Shown: positions 53,847 through 62,588 of the stretch, piece by piece | Numbering within the stretch: the stretch's first letter is position 1 | Layout of the letters: the number at the start of each line of letters is the position of its first letter | Origin: an uncultured Candidatus Binatia bacterium | Lineage (GTDB): Bacteria; Desulfobacterota; Binatia; UBA9968; JAJDTQ01 | Assembly (NCBI GenBank): GCA_958295985.1 | Contig: OY282432.1 | Location: 3,443,001 to 3,507,000, forward strand | DNA: 64,000 nucleotides | Direction: 5' to 3' | Notes under the pieces: generated by a model | Database searches by the model: none | The model's input: only the letters and a program-made list of their open reading frames with translations | Told to the model about the DNA's origin: nothing | Program-made: the position numbers and the translations under genes

Positions 53847-55658
53847 CAAAGCCAAGAAATCCCCTTTGAGCAAAGCGAAGATGTCCCCTTGGGAGGGTTA
53901 CGGGCGCAGGTAGGTGCACCAAGGGTGTCGAGGGGTGGCCTGTGGACAACCCATCGCCCCCACCCTCGACCCGGGTTGCCCACAGGCTTCACGCGCTCGC
54001 GCGAAGGGAGGCAGGAACGGTCAAGACAAGACAGGGGGGAGGGTGTCGAGGAGATACCCCTGGACAGGCCAAGTTCGGTTTGGGCCGGGTGATGATCGCT
54101 GGGGTGAGTGGCTGGAGGCTGACCCATCCACAGGGGGGCTGTGGATGATCAGGCGCAGGGCCATGGGCGGGGGGTTTGAGGCAGCGCAGAGTTGCAACCG
54201 CTCACGCCGTTGCAGTCCCCCTCCCCCCTGGCTGCGGCGCCGGAACCACCTGGGCCAACCCCTGCGCTCCGAGGGGCGGGAGATTAGCGGGGAGGTTGCG
54301 AGACAGGAGAGGAGGGGGAGTGTCTCCAGCGGTTCCAGGGGTGGTCTGGGGAGGGTTTGTACTTGGGGCGTTTGCGTTGGAGCCCACGGGCGGTGTCGAC
54401 GGTTCGGTGGAGGCTCTTCTCGTCGTCCACCGGGATGGGAGTTGGGCCTTGGGCGAGGAGGCGGTAGTCGAGGGTCTTGCCCTGACATAACAGGGTGACG
54501 CGACCGTCGAAGTCCTCGCACACGGTGACGGGGCTTGATCGCAGGCGGTAGTCCTTGCCTTGGTTCAAGACCTGGTATTCCCTGTTGCGGTATCTCAGGG
54601 TGAGGTTGCGGCTCAGCTTGCGGGTGGAGTGGCAGCTCACGATGAGGTCGAGGGAATCGGGGTCGTGCAGCACTGGGCGGTGGGCGTCGTGGGGGTTGTG
54701 GGGCGGGCGGGCGAAGCGGCGGTTGTGGTCAGCCATGTACTTGGGCAAGAAGGCATTGGCCTCGTCGATGGAGTGGATGCCGCAAAGGCGCAACTCCTTG
54801 ACCAAGCGGTCCTGGAGGGTCTCGTTGGCCCGTTCCACCCGGCCCTTGGCCTGGGGGGTGTTGGCGTGGATGGGTTGGATGTCCAGGGTTTGAAGCGCTC
54901 GGGTGAACTGAGTCCGTTCGCCCTCGCGGTCCTGTTGATTGACCCGGAAGATGCTGTGCTTGTCCGAATAGATGGCCACGGGACGACCGTACTGGTCCAG
55001 ATACCCGCGCAGGGTCCTCATGTAGGCTTCGGTGGTCTCGGCCTCGACGAAACGCAGGGCCATGAGCCGGCTGGTGGCGTCGTCGATGAACACGATCAGG
55101 GTGCACGACGGCCCCCGCTCCTCGAACCATCGGTGCGGCGAGCCGTCGATCTGTACCAACTCGCCCACGGCCTGCCGCTGGGGACGGCTGTGATGCACCC
55201 GCATCCCCCGGCGCTTCTTCCACCGCCACAGCCCCGCTTCCGCCATCCACTTGCGCAAGGTCTCCACCGACACCCGATAGCTGTGCACCTCCGACAGCTT
55301 CTCCCAGGCCAGGGTCGGTGAAAAATCTTCGTAGCGCTCCCGCATCACCGCCAAGATCTCTGCCCGAACCTCCGGCGCTATCGCGTTGCTGGCCTTGCGC
55401 CCCCGATGCCCCGAAATCAGCCCCTTCGCCCCCAACTCCCGGTAGCGCCGCACCAGCCGCTTCACTTGCCGCACACTCAGCCTCAACCGCTCCCCCGCTT
55501 CCCGTTGCACCAGCCGCTTCCCCACGACCTCCCGGATCACTTCCAGCCGGTCCACCTCGCGCAGGGTCATCCCCTCTTCTGGCTTCGCCATCCCTTGCCC
55601 CCCTTCCTCTAAGGGGACATCTTAGCTTTGCTCAGTAGGGGACATTATCGCTTTGCTC
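53847..55658 (-). mobile_element. Complete ISNCY-type insertion sequence
   Basis: About 1.8 kb. The right end carries two tandem near-copies of AGGGGACAT-(C/T)TT(A/C)... at 55612-55633 and 55637-55658, with period 25. The left end carries inverted versions (CAAAGCCAAGAAATCCCCTT at 53847 and GAGCAAAGCGAAGATGTCCC at 53868), with period 24. These are likely transposase-binding sites and terminal repeats. The transposase occupies 54284-55591. The 400 bases from 53890 to 54283 are non-coding but GC-rich with many G tracts, and are retained in the second copy at 59279-59690. A target duplication cannot be delimited. Confidence 0.75.
54284..55591 (-). CDS. ISNCY-family DDE transposase
   Basis: A 435 aa transposase. 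N-terminal helix-turn-helix of the LREVDRLEVIREVVGKRL type plus RLSVRQVKRLVRRYRELG (about 8-54), then a second HTH-like domain to about 130. The rve-type catalytic core has Asp149 (VQIDGSPHRWF), Asp210 (IYSDKHSIF) and Glu253 (AKGRVERANETLQ), the DDE triad. The C-terminus (HNPHDAHRPVL, YQVLNQGKDYRLR) is the standard ISNCY tail. It looks intact, so the element may be active. Start ATG 55591. Confidence 0.92.
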   Translation of the reverse strand: MAKPEEGMTLREVDRLEVIREVVGKRLVQREAGERLRLSVRQVKRLVRRYRELGAKGLISGHRGRKASNAIAPEVRAEILAVMRERYEDFSPTLAWEKLSEVHSYRVSVETLRKWMAEAGLWRWKKRRGMRVHHSRPQRQAVGELVQIDGSPHRWFEERGPSCTLIVFIDDATSRLMALRFVEAETTEAYMRTLRGYLDQYGRPVAIYSDKHSIFRVNQQDREGERTQFTRALQTLDIQPIHANTPQAKGRVERANETLQDRLVKELRLCGIHSIDEANAFLPKYMADHNRRFARPPHNPHDAHRPVLHDPDSLDLIVSCHSTRKLSRNLTLRYRNREYQVLNQGKDYRLRSSPVTVCEDFDGRVTLLCQGKTLDYRLLAQGPTPIPVDDEKSLHRTVDTARGLQRKRPKYKPSPDHPWNRWRHSPSSPVSQPPR

Positions 55659-55828
55659 TAACAAACCCCTTTACCGGCTCGACAAGAACATCAAGACGTG
55701 ATAAATTATAATTCTGGCGGCATGAGGATCAACCCGGCGGAACGGCGCCGCCGTCTTTGGCGGACGGTAGATTTCTCTTCACCGAGCCGGTCAGACTCGC
55801 GCGTGATGCTTTCATCCAGGCAGTGAAT

Positions 55829-56803
55829 ATGGTTCTTGATCTCGTATGTCCCATCGACAAGGAGCGTCTGACCGAAGTAGGTAATTCGCTGCAATGCATC
55901 CAAGGCCATGACTGGAAGATTGCCAACTCGATCCCCCGATTGGTTGAGGATCGTGACAACTATGCCGCGGCTTTCGGATTGCAGTGGCAAGTATTCCGTA
56001 AGACCCAATTGGATTCAGTGACCGGGGTGCCCATGTCGTACGAGCGGATGCGGCGCTGCCTAGGTGATGAAATATGGCGGGAACTCCACGGTCCGGCACT
56101 TTACACCGTCCTCGAAGCTGGTTGTGGCGCCGGACGTTTTACGGAAATACTGCTGAGAGCGCCTAGGGCACGAGTGTTTTCCGTGGATTACAGTTCCGCC
56201 GTTGACGCCAATCAGCAGAACTTCCCTCAGAACGATTCGCACAGCATCTTCCAGGCCGACATTGCCAAATTGCCCTTTGCCCCTCGTCAGTTTGATCTTG
56301 TGTTATGCCTTGGCGTGATTCAACATACTCCCTCGCCAGAGGATACCATCGCCAAGTTGTACGAACAGGTCAAACCGGGTGGAGCTTTGGTTATCGATCA
56401 TTACCGCCGTAGTCACCGCCAACTCCGTATGGCCCAGATCTTTCGCCTGTTCCTGAAACACTTGCCGCCCGAAGCTGCCTTGCGGTGTACCGATGGACTG
56501 GTCAAGACTCTGTTACCCCTTCATCGCGCGGTGCGGAGGTCTTGGATCCTGAACATGGTTCTTTCGCGGTTTTCTCCGCTGATTACGTACTATCGGGAAC
56601 CACGACTGGATGACAAACAGCAGTACGAGTTGGCACGGCTGGACACCTATGATTCGCTGACGGATTGGTACAAGCATCACCGCTCCAGGGGTGAAATCAA
56701 AGATATCCTGAAGAACCTTGGGGCTACGGATCTCCACGTCAGCGTTGATGGGAACGGGATCGAGGCTCGTTGCCGCTGCCCTAGCCGCCGGTATGTTGCC
56801 TGA
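55829..56803 (+). CDS. Class I SAM-dependent methyltransferase
   Basis: A 324 aa protein from the ATG at 55829; an earlier in-frame ATG lacks a ribosome-binding site. The N-terminus VLDLVCPIDKERLTEVG is a Trm112-like short zinc-ribbon-like start with a single Cys. Motif I VLEAGCGAGRFTEILL and the acidic FSVDYSS motif, then ADIAKLPFAPRQFDLVLCLG (motif II/III) and HTPSPEDTIAKLYEQVKPGG (post-motif) are all present, as in polysaccharide- and small-molecule-methylating enzymes. It is cargo between the two ISNCY copies and is 118 bases upstream of asnB. A perfect TATAAT occurs at 55707-55712. Confidence 0.88.
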   Translation: MVLDLVCPIDKERLTEVGNSLQCIQGHDWKIANSIPRLVEDRDNYAAAFGLQWQVFRKTQLDSVTGVPMSYERMRRCLGDEIWRELHGPALYTVLEAGCGAGRFTEILLRAPRARVFSVDYSSAVDANQQNFPQNDSHSIFQADIAKLPFAPRQFDLVLCLGVIQHTPSPEDTIAKLYEQVKPGGALVIDHYRRSHRQLRMAQIFRLFLKHLPPEAALRCTDGLVKTLLPLHRAVRRSWILNMVLSRFSPLITYYREPRLDDKQQYELARLDTYDSLTDWYKHHRSRGEIKDILKNLGATDLHVSVDGNGIEARCRCPSRRYVA

Positions 56804-56921
56804 AGGGGTTGCGTCGGCAGAAGCTGGTGGTTGCGGAGTACGGAAAGCGGCGAGTAATGCTATACTCGAACCATCATCGATCTGAATTTTCTTGTGAGCT
56901 TTGTTGACGGAGAGAGTTGGA

Positions 56922-58799
56922 ATGTGTGGAATCAGCGGCATATATCGCAGGGACGGTGGTGCCATGGACTATTCCGTGCTGCGACGCATGGCTGAGTCCC
57001 TCCACCACCGTGGACCGGACGACAGCGGCGTGTACGCAGATGGGCCGATAGGGTTCGCGCATACCCGGTTGAGCATCATCGATCTTTCCCCACGAGGACG
57101 TCAGCCCATGCGATCCGACGACGGCCGCTTTGTGATTGCATATAACGGGGAGATATATAACTTCCGTGAAATACGAACCACCCTGGAGGACAAGGGACAT
57201 CATTTTCGTGGACATTCGGATACCGAGGTAGCACTGCGTGCGTACGTGGAGTGGGGCGAAGCCTCTTTCCCCAAGTTTGAGGGGATGTTCGCCATGGCCG
57301 TGTGGGACAACTTGAAGCGGTGGCTTCACCTGGCACGGGACCGATTCGGAATCAAGCCTCTGTACTATTATCGCTCGCCTTCAGGAGATTTGATATTCGG
57401 ATCGGAAATCAAGGCCATCCTGGCTTCCCGCGAGGTGGAAGCGCGAATCGACTGGCAGGGCTTGCACGAGTATATGCACTATTGTACAGCGTTGGGCGCC
57501 AACACGATGTTCGATGGTATCGCCAAGCTGCTTCCCGGGTACCTGCTGACGATCGATTCAAGCGGCATGAAGTCCGCGCCGTACGCGTCGATTCTGGATG
57601 TGGAGAACATCCATGACGATTTGCCGACGGCGACGCGCGCTGTCCGTTCCATGCTGGAGGACGCCGTAAAGAGGCATCTGGTCAGCGACGTGCCCGTAGG
57701 TGTATTTTTGAGTGGCGGCATTGACTCGTCCGCGATTACGGCCTTTGCCAGTAAGCATTATGGGAGTAGGCTCAAGACATTTTCCGTTGGCTTCGACTAT
57801 GACTCTGGTGTCAACGAATTGCCGGCGGCTCGACTGGTAGCCGAGAATTTTGGAACCGAGCACCATGAGCTGCATGTCTCAGGGAAAAACCTCGACAAGG
57901 TAATCGAGCGATTGATATGTTGCCACGACGAGCCATTTGGTGATGCGGCCCATATTCCGCTATACCTTTTGTGCGAGCAGTTGGCCAGTGACTTCAAGGT
58001 CATCCTGCAGGGCGATGGAGGCGACGAAATTTTCGCGGGATACAACAACTACGTTCGACTTTCGCGCCTGTTCTGGTGGCGCCTGATGGGCCGCGCCGCC
58101 GTCCAGCTTCGCTCGCTTACAATGGGATTGACTGCCGAGGTGAGGTTTCCGAAGAGTCTTGCCGCGTTCGGCGCACCCGACCCGGAAATGATTATGGCCG
58201 GCATCATGTCTACCGAATCTTTTGACCGGCTACCGGACAGGTTGTTCACCGTCGAGTGCCGTTCATTCCTGAAGGCCACGGATCCTTTCCGTCGGTATAA
58301 GGAGTTGTATCGGCGCCTGGAGCGACTCGACGCGGTACAGAGGATGCTCCACACCGACTCCAGCATCCTCCTGCCTGACCTTTATTTCGAGAAAGTGGAC
58401 AAGCCGACGATGTCCCACAGCGTAGAGGTCCGCGTGCCGATGGTGGATACCCGCTTGACTGCCTATGTCATGGGACTGCCGTCGAACTACAAGGTCAGAG
58501 GGAAGGAGAAAAAGTACATTCTGCGCCAGGCATTGCAGGGCATCGTACCGGACTCCATATTGAACCGGCCCAAGACGGGGTTCAACGTCCCGATCAGCCA
58601 CTGGCTGAGGACGTCACTGGCCGATTACGTGAAATCGGTCTTGTTCGATCATGCGACGCGGCGCATCGGACTGTTTGACAACGAGGCTGTCGCCCGCTGT
58701 TTCCAGGAACACCTGGACCGGCGCAGAGACAACGGAACGTTGCTGTATAAACTGCTCAATCTGGCGTTGTGGTTCAAGGAGTACCGTCTGAGCGTCTGA
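56922..58799 (+). CDS. asnB: Asparagine synthase (glutamine-hydrolysing)
   Basis: A 625 aa AsnB. The ATG at 56922 is chosen so that the N-terminal nucleophile Cys2 (MCGISGIY) is in place, with a GGAGAGAG ribosome-binding site upstream. The glutaminase half has RGPDDSG and NGEIYNFREIR. The synthetase half has the PP-loop SGGIDSSA (about 263-270). The C-terminus (SHSVEVRVPMVDTRL and PDSILNRPKTGFNVP) is standard. It makes asparagine or amidates another carboxylate; amidotransferases of this subgroup often occur in surface-polysaccharide loci. The methyltransferase neighbour and the flanking IS copies suggest it was brought in as cargo. Confidence 0.93.
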   Translation: MCGISGIYRRDGGAMDYSVLRRMAESLHHRGPDDSGVYADGPIGFAHTRLSIIDLSPRGRQPMRSDDGRFVIAYNGEIYNFREIRTTLEDKGHHFRGHSDTEVALRAYVEWGEASFPKFEGMFAMAVWDNLKRWLHLARDRFGIKPLYYYRSPSGDLIFGSEIKAILASREVEARIDWQGLHEYMHYCTALGANTMFDGIAKLLPGYLLTIDSSGMKSAPYASILDVENIHDDLPTATRAVRSMLEDAVKRHLVSDVPVGVFLSGGIDSSAITAFASKHYGSRLKTFSVGFDYDSGVNELPAARLVAENFGTEHHELHVSGKNLDKVIERLICCHDEPFGDAAHIPLYLLCEQLASDFKVILQGDGGDEIFAGYNNYVRLSRLFWWRLMGRAAVQLRSLTMGLTAEVRFPKSLAAFGAPDPEMIMAGIMSTESFDRLPDRLFTVECRSFLKATDPFRRYKELYRRLERLDAVQRMLHTDSSILLPDLYFEKVDKPTMSHSVEVRVPMVDTRLTAYVMGLPSNYKVRGKEKKYILRQALQGIVPDSILNRPKTGFNVPISHWLRTSLADYVKSVLFDHATRRIGLFDNEAVARCFQEHLDRRRDNGTLLYKLLNLALWFKEYRLSV

Positions 58800-58918
58800 A
58801 GCGAGGACAGTATGATTTAGGACATTGCTGTCCCACAAACTCTTGCTGCCTCTGTTCTTCTTGATGCGGTTGCTTTGGACTGTGCCGAAGTCCCTAGGCA
58901 GGGAGCCGTCAATGCCGC

Positions 58919-59120
58919 TTGCTTTCGTTAAGCCGATCCTCGCTGTACCACAGGCCCAAAGGCGAGAGTGCGCAGAACCTTGGGTTGATGCGGCGGATCA
59001 ATGAACTGTTTCTGAACTACCCGTTCTACGGCAGCCGCCAGATGGTCCGTCATTTGTGGCGGGATAGAGACCGTGCAGGTCGCCACCGGGTTCGGCGTCT
59101 GATGCGATTGATGGGGCTAC
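58919..59120 (+). pseudogene. N-terminal fragment of an IS3-family transposase OrfB
   Basis: From a TTG at 58919 the frame reads LSLSRSSLYHRPKGESAQNL and NYPFYGSRQMVRHLWRD, then RVRRLMRLMGLQAI. This is the N-terminal HTH-like part of IS3-group (IS150/IS407 type) OrfB proteins. It stops matching at about 59120, where an ISNCY transposase fragment begins in the same frame. The DDE core is missing, so it is dead. Confidence 0.75.
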
Positions 59121-59715
59121 AGGCCATCCCTGTGGACGACGAGAAGAGCCTCCACCGAACCGTCGACACCGCCCGTGGGCTCCAACGCAAACGCCCCAAG
59201 TACAAACCCTCCCCAGACCACCCCTGGAACCGCTGGAGACACTCCCCCTCCTCTCCTGTCTCGCAACCTCCCCGCTAACCCCCCGCCCCTCGGAGCGGAA
59301 GGGTTGGCCCCGGGGGCTTCCGGCGCCGCAGCCAGGGGAGGGGGACTGCAACGGCGTGAGCGGTTGCAACTCTGCGCTGCCTCAAACCCGCCCATGGCCC
59401 TGCGCCTGAACATCCATAGCCCCTTGGGGATGGGTCAGCCTCCAGCCACTCACCGCAGCGGTCATCACCCGGCCCAAGCCGAACCTGGCCCCTCCAGGGG
59501 AATCTCCTCGACACCATCCCTCCTGTCTTGACCGTTCCCGCCCCCTTTCGCGCGGGTGCCTGAAGCCTGTGGGCAACCGGGGGTCGAGGGTGGCGGCAAC
59601 GGGGTTGTCCACAGGCCACCCCTCGACACCCTTCGAGCACCAACCTGCGCCCGTAACCTTCCCAAGGGGACATTTTCGCTTTGCTCAAAGGGAACTTCTT
59701 GGCTTTGGGTTGTCA
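59121..59715 (+). mobile_element. Truncated, inverted second copy of the ISNCY element
   Basis: From about 59121 the sequence copies the 3' part of the transposase gene, VDDEKSLHRTVDTARGLQRK to SQPPR and its TAA (59278), almost identically to the first copy but on the plus strand. The following non-coding tail (GGGAGGGGGACTGCAACGGC and so on) and the terminal repeats CAAGGGGACATTTTCGCTTTG and GGGAACTTCTTGGCTTTGGG (59665-59710) match the left end of the first copy in inverse orientation. The 5' three quarters of the transposase are missing. Confidence 0.8.
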
Positions 59716-59735
59716 GGGTCACGGGCAAAATTGTC
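59716..59735. repeat. Right direct repeat flanking the composite element
   Basis: GGGTCACGGGCAAAATTGTC; same orientation as the copy at 53824-53842, with one extra T. Together the pair brackets a 5.9-kb unit. Confidence 0.5.
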
Positions 59736-59866
59736 CCTGAAAACGGTCGGCTCCGGGATCCCGTGGTTTTCGCCCCGGGAGCACGGCCGAACCCCGGATG
59801 CGGTCGTATTGACTAAGCACTACGTACGGGATAAGGTCCACGCAAAACTATTCGGATGAGGTCCAT

Positions 59867-60292
59867 ATGTCGGTAAACATCGCAATTCTCGTCGGGAACC
59901 TTGGCAAGGACCCGGAGGTCCGTTTCACTCAGAACGGCCGCGCGGTAGCGAACTTCTCCATCGCCACCTCGGAGGTGTGGACCGGCCAGGACGGCAACCG
60001 CCAGGAACGCACCGAGTGGCACAACATCGTGGTGTGGGGCAAGCAAGCCGAGAGCTGCGGGCAATACCTGTCCAAGGGACGGCAGGTATTCGTCCAGGGC
60101 AACATCCGCAGCCGCTCGTATGAGGACAAAACCGGGAACACTCGCTACATCACCGAAATCGTCGCCCAGCGGGTCCAGTTCCTCGGCGGCGCCGGCGGCG
60201 CCCGGACCTCTCAGGAAACCCCGGATCAAGGCTTCGGTGACACCCCGTCCACATTCCAATCGCCACCGATCGACGACGATATCCCTTTTTAG
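59867..60292 (+). CDS. ssb: Single-stranded DNA-binding protein
   Basis: A 141 aa SSB: an OB-fold core ([20 protein letters not shown].. and [41 protein letters not shown]), then a short Gly/Thr-rich linker and the acidic tip DDDIPF that recruits partner proteins. It is shorter in the linker than E. coli SSB (178 aa) and similar to minimal SSBs of many lineages. It coats single-stranded DNA in replication and repair. Here it is next to IS remnants and a phage-type regulator, so it could be a secondary, mobile-element-borne SSB; the sequence cannot decide. Confidence 0.93.
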   Translation: MSVNIAILVGNLGKDPEVRFTQNGRAVANFSIATSEVWTGQDGNRQERTEWHNIVVWGKQAESCGQYLSKGRQVFVQGNIRSRSYEDKTGNTRYITEIVAQRVQFLGGAGGARTSQETPDQGFGDTPSTFQSPPIDDDIPF

Positions 60293-60649
60293 CCTCGCGC
60301 GATCCCCATGGGCGCCTTCGCACACATGACGCGGGGATAGTCGCCGGACCAGTCTTCCCCATGCGGGGGCCGCCGTAACCGGGCGGCCACCCGGCATCCC
60401 TCTCTATCGAAACACGGTGAAGCCTGCGCGCCACCCTTTCCCGTCTGCCTCGGACCACGGGAAAGTTATCGCGATGGTGGAACCAACCGTTCCGGAACAC
60501 GGGCTGTTACGGCCTTGAAAGTTGGGGCCAATGGCTTCCCGTGAATTCCCCCATACTTCTTCACAATGCAGACAACTGGAACCGCGCTTTTTGACGCACG
60601 GCGGAAGAATGCTCATTTGCACATTTTTTGCCCTATTGGAAAAGTTGCA
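60293..60649. other. Intergenic region between ssb and the XRE/S24 regulator
   Basis: About 355 bases with no gene. It contains a hairpin GGCCGCC-GTAACC-GGGCGGCC at about 60366-60387 without a T tract. Just before the regulator start, the AT-rich stretch CATTTGCACATTTTTTGCCC and TTGGAAAAGTTGCAATG has TTGCA/TGCAA half-sites about 30 bases apart, a possible autoregulatory operator (inference). Confidence 0.4.
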
Positions 60650-61507
60650 ATGCGCAAAAAGAAGCCCCCGCTGCTTTCGAACCGCCCCAAGACTCAGATC
60701 AGGGACTTTGTCGACGACGAGAAGTCCCTGGGCCGGGCAACCAAGAGCCAGATCGCGGCGGCCATCGGCATTCGACCCAGCCATTTCTCCAACCTGCTGA
60801 ACGGGCGCAACGAGTGGAAGCTCAACCAACTGGAGAAACTGGCGGATTTCCTGGGCGTGCCGATCGCGCGACTGTTCGAGGAACGCGGCAAGGACACCGC
60901 GGCCAGTCCTTCAGACGACAGCAGGCAGAGCCCCTCGGAGGACAGGATCATCCACGCTTTGAGGACCGAGACCCGGTCCCTGCGGAGTGGACTTCGGGCC
61001 GACCTCGATGCATTGTTGCGCGAGCGCGCCACCGAACCGGAAACGGCCCGGACCGAAGAGTACGCGCAGGACGACACGCCGACGGCGTACCCGGACGCAC
61101 CGATCAACCTTCCTGGTGCGCTTCCCATAGAGATCCGCGATCTGGACGCCCGGTACGACGGATCGCTGACGGCGCCCGCGTCGGAATCCCTCTGGTTTGG
61201 ACGCGATTGGTTGCGCCGCCACGGGCTCGATTACTCCCAGTGCCTGATCGTCAGGGTGCAGGGCGAGTCCATGGAGACGACGTTGCCCGACGGCTGTTCC
61301 GCGCTGGTGAACCGGGGCGAGCGGCAGCGGCAGGTGGGGCGCATCTACGCACTGCGCACCGAGGGGGGCCTGGTGGTCAGGCGTGCAGGCAGAGAGGGCA
61401 ACGGCCGGTGGCTGCTGGAGAGCGATCATCCCGACTGGGGGCCGGAAGCATGGCCCGACGAAGCGGAGGTCATCGGCCAGGTGCGCTGGATGGCGCGGAC
61501 GTTCTGA
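60650..61507 (+). CDS. XRE-family regulator with S24 (LexA/CI-like) domain
   Basis: A 285 aa phage-repressor-type protein. The HTH spans about 30-52 (TKSQIAAAIGIRPSHFSNLLNG cut to SQIAAAIGIRPSHFSNLLNG). A helical linker rich in Asp/Glu/Arg follows, then the S24 domain with the Ser nucleophile Ser207 in QGESMETTLPDG. The partner lysine of the Ser-Lys dyad, usually in a (V/I)KR motif, is Arg244 in LVVRRAG. It therefore may bind DNA in response to RecA-independent signals rather than self-cleave. Start: ATG 60650 (GGAAAAG upstream). It probably controls its own promoter or a former prophage. Confidence 0.88.
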   Translation: MRKKKPPLLSNRPKTQIRDFVDDEKSLGRATKSQIAAAIGIRPSHFSNLLNGRNEWKLNQLEKLADFLGVPIARLFEERGKDTAASPSDDSRQSPSEDRIIHALRTETRSLRSGLRADLDALLRERATEPETARTEEYAQDDTPTAYPDAPINLPGALPIEIRDLDARYDGSLTAPASESLWFGRDWLRRHGLDYSQCLIVRVQGESMETTLPDGCSALVNRGERQRQVGRIYALRTEGGLVVRRAGREGNGRWLLESDHPDWGPEAWPDEAEVIGQVRWMARTF

Positions 61508-61528
61508 CCCGCGGCCCGGAAAGCTGCC

Positions 61529-62401
61529 TTACACAAAACGCACGTTCACCAGGACCGCTCCGCCGACCGTCAGCACCGCTCCCGCCGGGACCCGCCAAGT
61601 GATCCGTTCCGCCCTGCGCAGCACCACCAGGGAGAGCAGCACCACCAACAGCGGCGAGGTCTGGATCACTGGCAGTACGCGGTAGACCTCGCCGAGTTGA
61701 AGGGCGCTGGCGTACAGGAACTTGCCGAAGCCTTCGATGGCCCCCGCGACGATGAAAAACTTCCAGCTTGCCCGGACGTTTCGCCGGATCTCGCTCCTCC
61801 GGACCGCGAGGGTGTAGGCCGCCACCACCGCCAAGGCCGCGAAGATCGCGACCGCGGCGCCGGCCACCGTGTCCGGGAACGCCTGGATGCCGGTGCGCCA
61901 GCAAAGAGCCGCGGTGGCGGCCACCACCGCGGCCGCCAGAGGCCAGAGCATGTCCACCCGGCGCCAGTGGCCCGCCTGGGCCCCGGACGAGATCACCGCG
62001 ATGCCGCCCACCACCAGCAGGATGCCGGCCAGATTGTACCAGGCCGGCTCCTCTGCCAGAAAGACCATGGCCAGCAAGGCCGCGAAGATGGCCGAGCTTC
62101 CCTTGATGGGCGCGGCGCGGGAAACCCCGATCTTGGCTATGCCGATGAAGAACAGGACGAAGAAGAGGCCGGGGTTGCAGGCCCCTCCCACGGCCATCCA
62201 GAAGTAGTGGACGCCAACGGCCGGAAAACGGGCGCCGGTCGCGAGCACGACCAGCAGGAAGAGCATCACCGAGGCGGTGAGGGCCATCATGGCTCCCACC
62301 AACGGGTCGGCGCGTTGCAGGCCGAAACGCGCGGTGACGTCGGCGAAAGCATAGGCGAGGGCGGTGCCCAGGGCGAACAGCAGTGCCGCATCGGTCAGCA
62401 T
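61529..62401 (-). CDS. DMT-superfamily (EamA) transporter
   Basis: A 290 aa, ten-helix protein with two EamA repeats. The first repeat has LLFALGTALAYAFADVTARFG and SSAIFAALLAMVFLAEEP; the second ends with SPLLVVLLSLVVLRRAERITW and a final GAVLTVGGAVLVN helix. It is organised like the protein at 11676-12566 with a similar N-terminus (the pattern ALGTA.(F/Y)A..D..AR). It should be an exporter. It is convergent with the XRE/S24 gene. Confidence 0.88.
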   Translation of the reverse strand: MLTDAALLFALGTALAYAFADVTARFGLQRADPLVGAMMALTASVMLFLLVVLATGARFPAVGVHYFWMAVGGACNPGLFFVLFFIGIAKIGVSRAAPIKGSSAIFAALLAMVFLAEEPAWYNLAGILLVVGGIAVISSGAQAGHWRRVDMLWPLAAAVVAATAALCWRTGIQAFPDTVAGAAVAIFAALAVVAAYTLAVRRSEIRRNVRASWKFFIVAGAIEGFGKFLYASALQLGEVYRVLPVIQTSPLLVVLLSLVVLRRAERITWRVPAGAVLTVGGAVLVNVRFV

Positions 62402-62588
62402 GGGCGTGCGCCATGCGTATCAGATTACCGGGCGGGAGTGAAAGGCAACGTTCCGCTGCACCGGCGCCTCGACCTTGACCCCTGCCGATGCCGGTTGTAA
62501 GAAGAACGGGCTTGAGCCGCCGCCGGTTGCGCCCTCATGCCGGCCGCGGACAGGCTCCCATACCGGGGCTCGAAAGGAGAGCGAACAA

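Noticed and set aside
60366..60387. Hairpin GGCCGCC/GGCGGCC as an ssb terminator
   Set aside because: No T tract follows and it is 70 bases beyond the stop; kept only as part of the intergenic description.
59867..61507. Prophage remnant (ssb plus repressor)
   Set aside because: No integrase, structural or lysis genes are present; only the regulator is phage-like.
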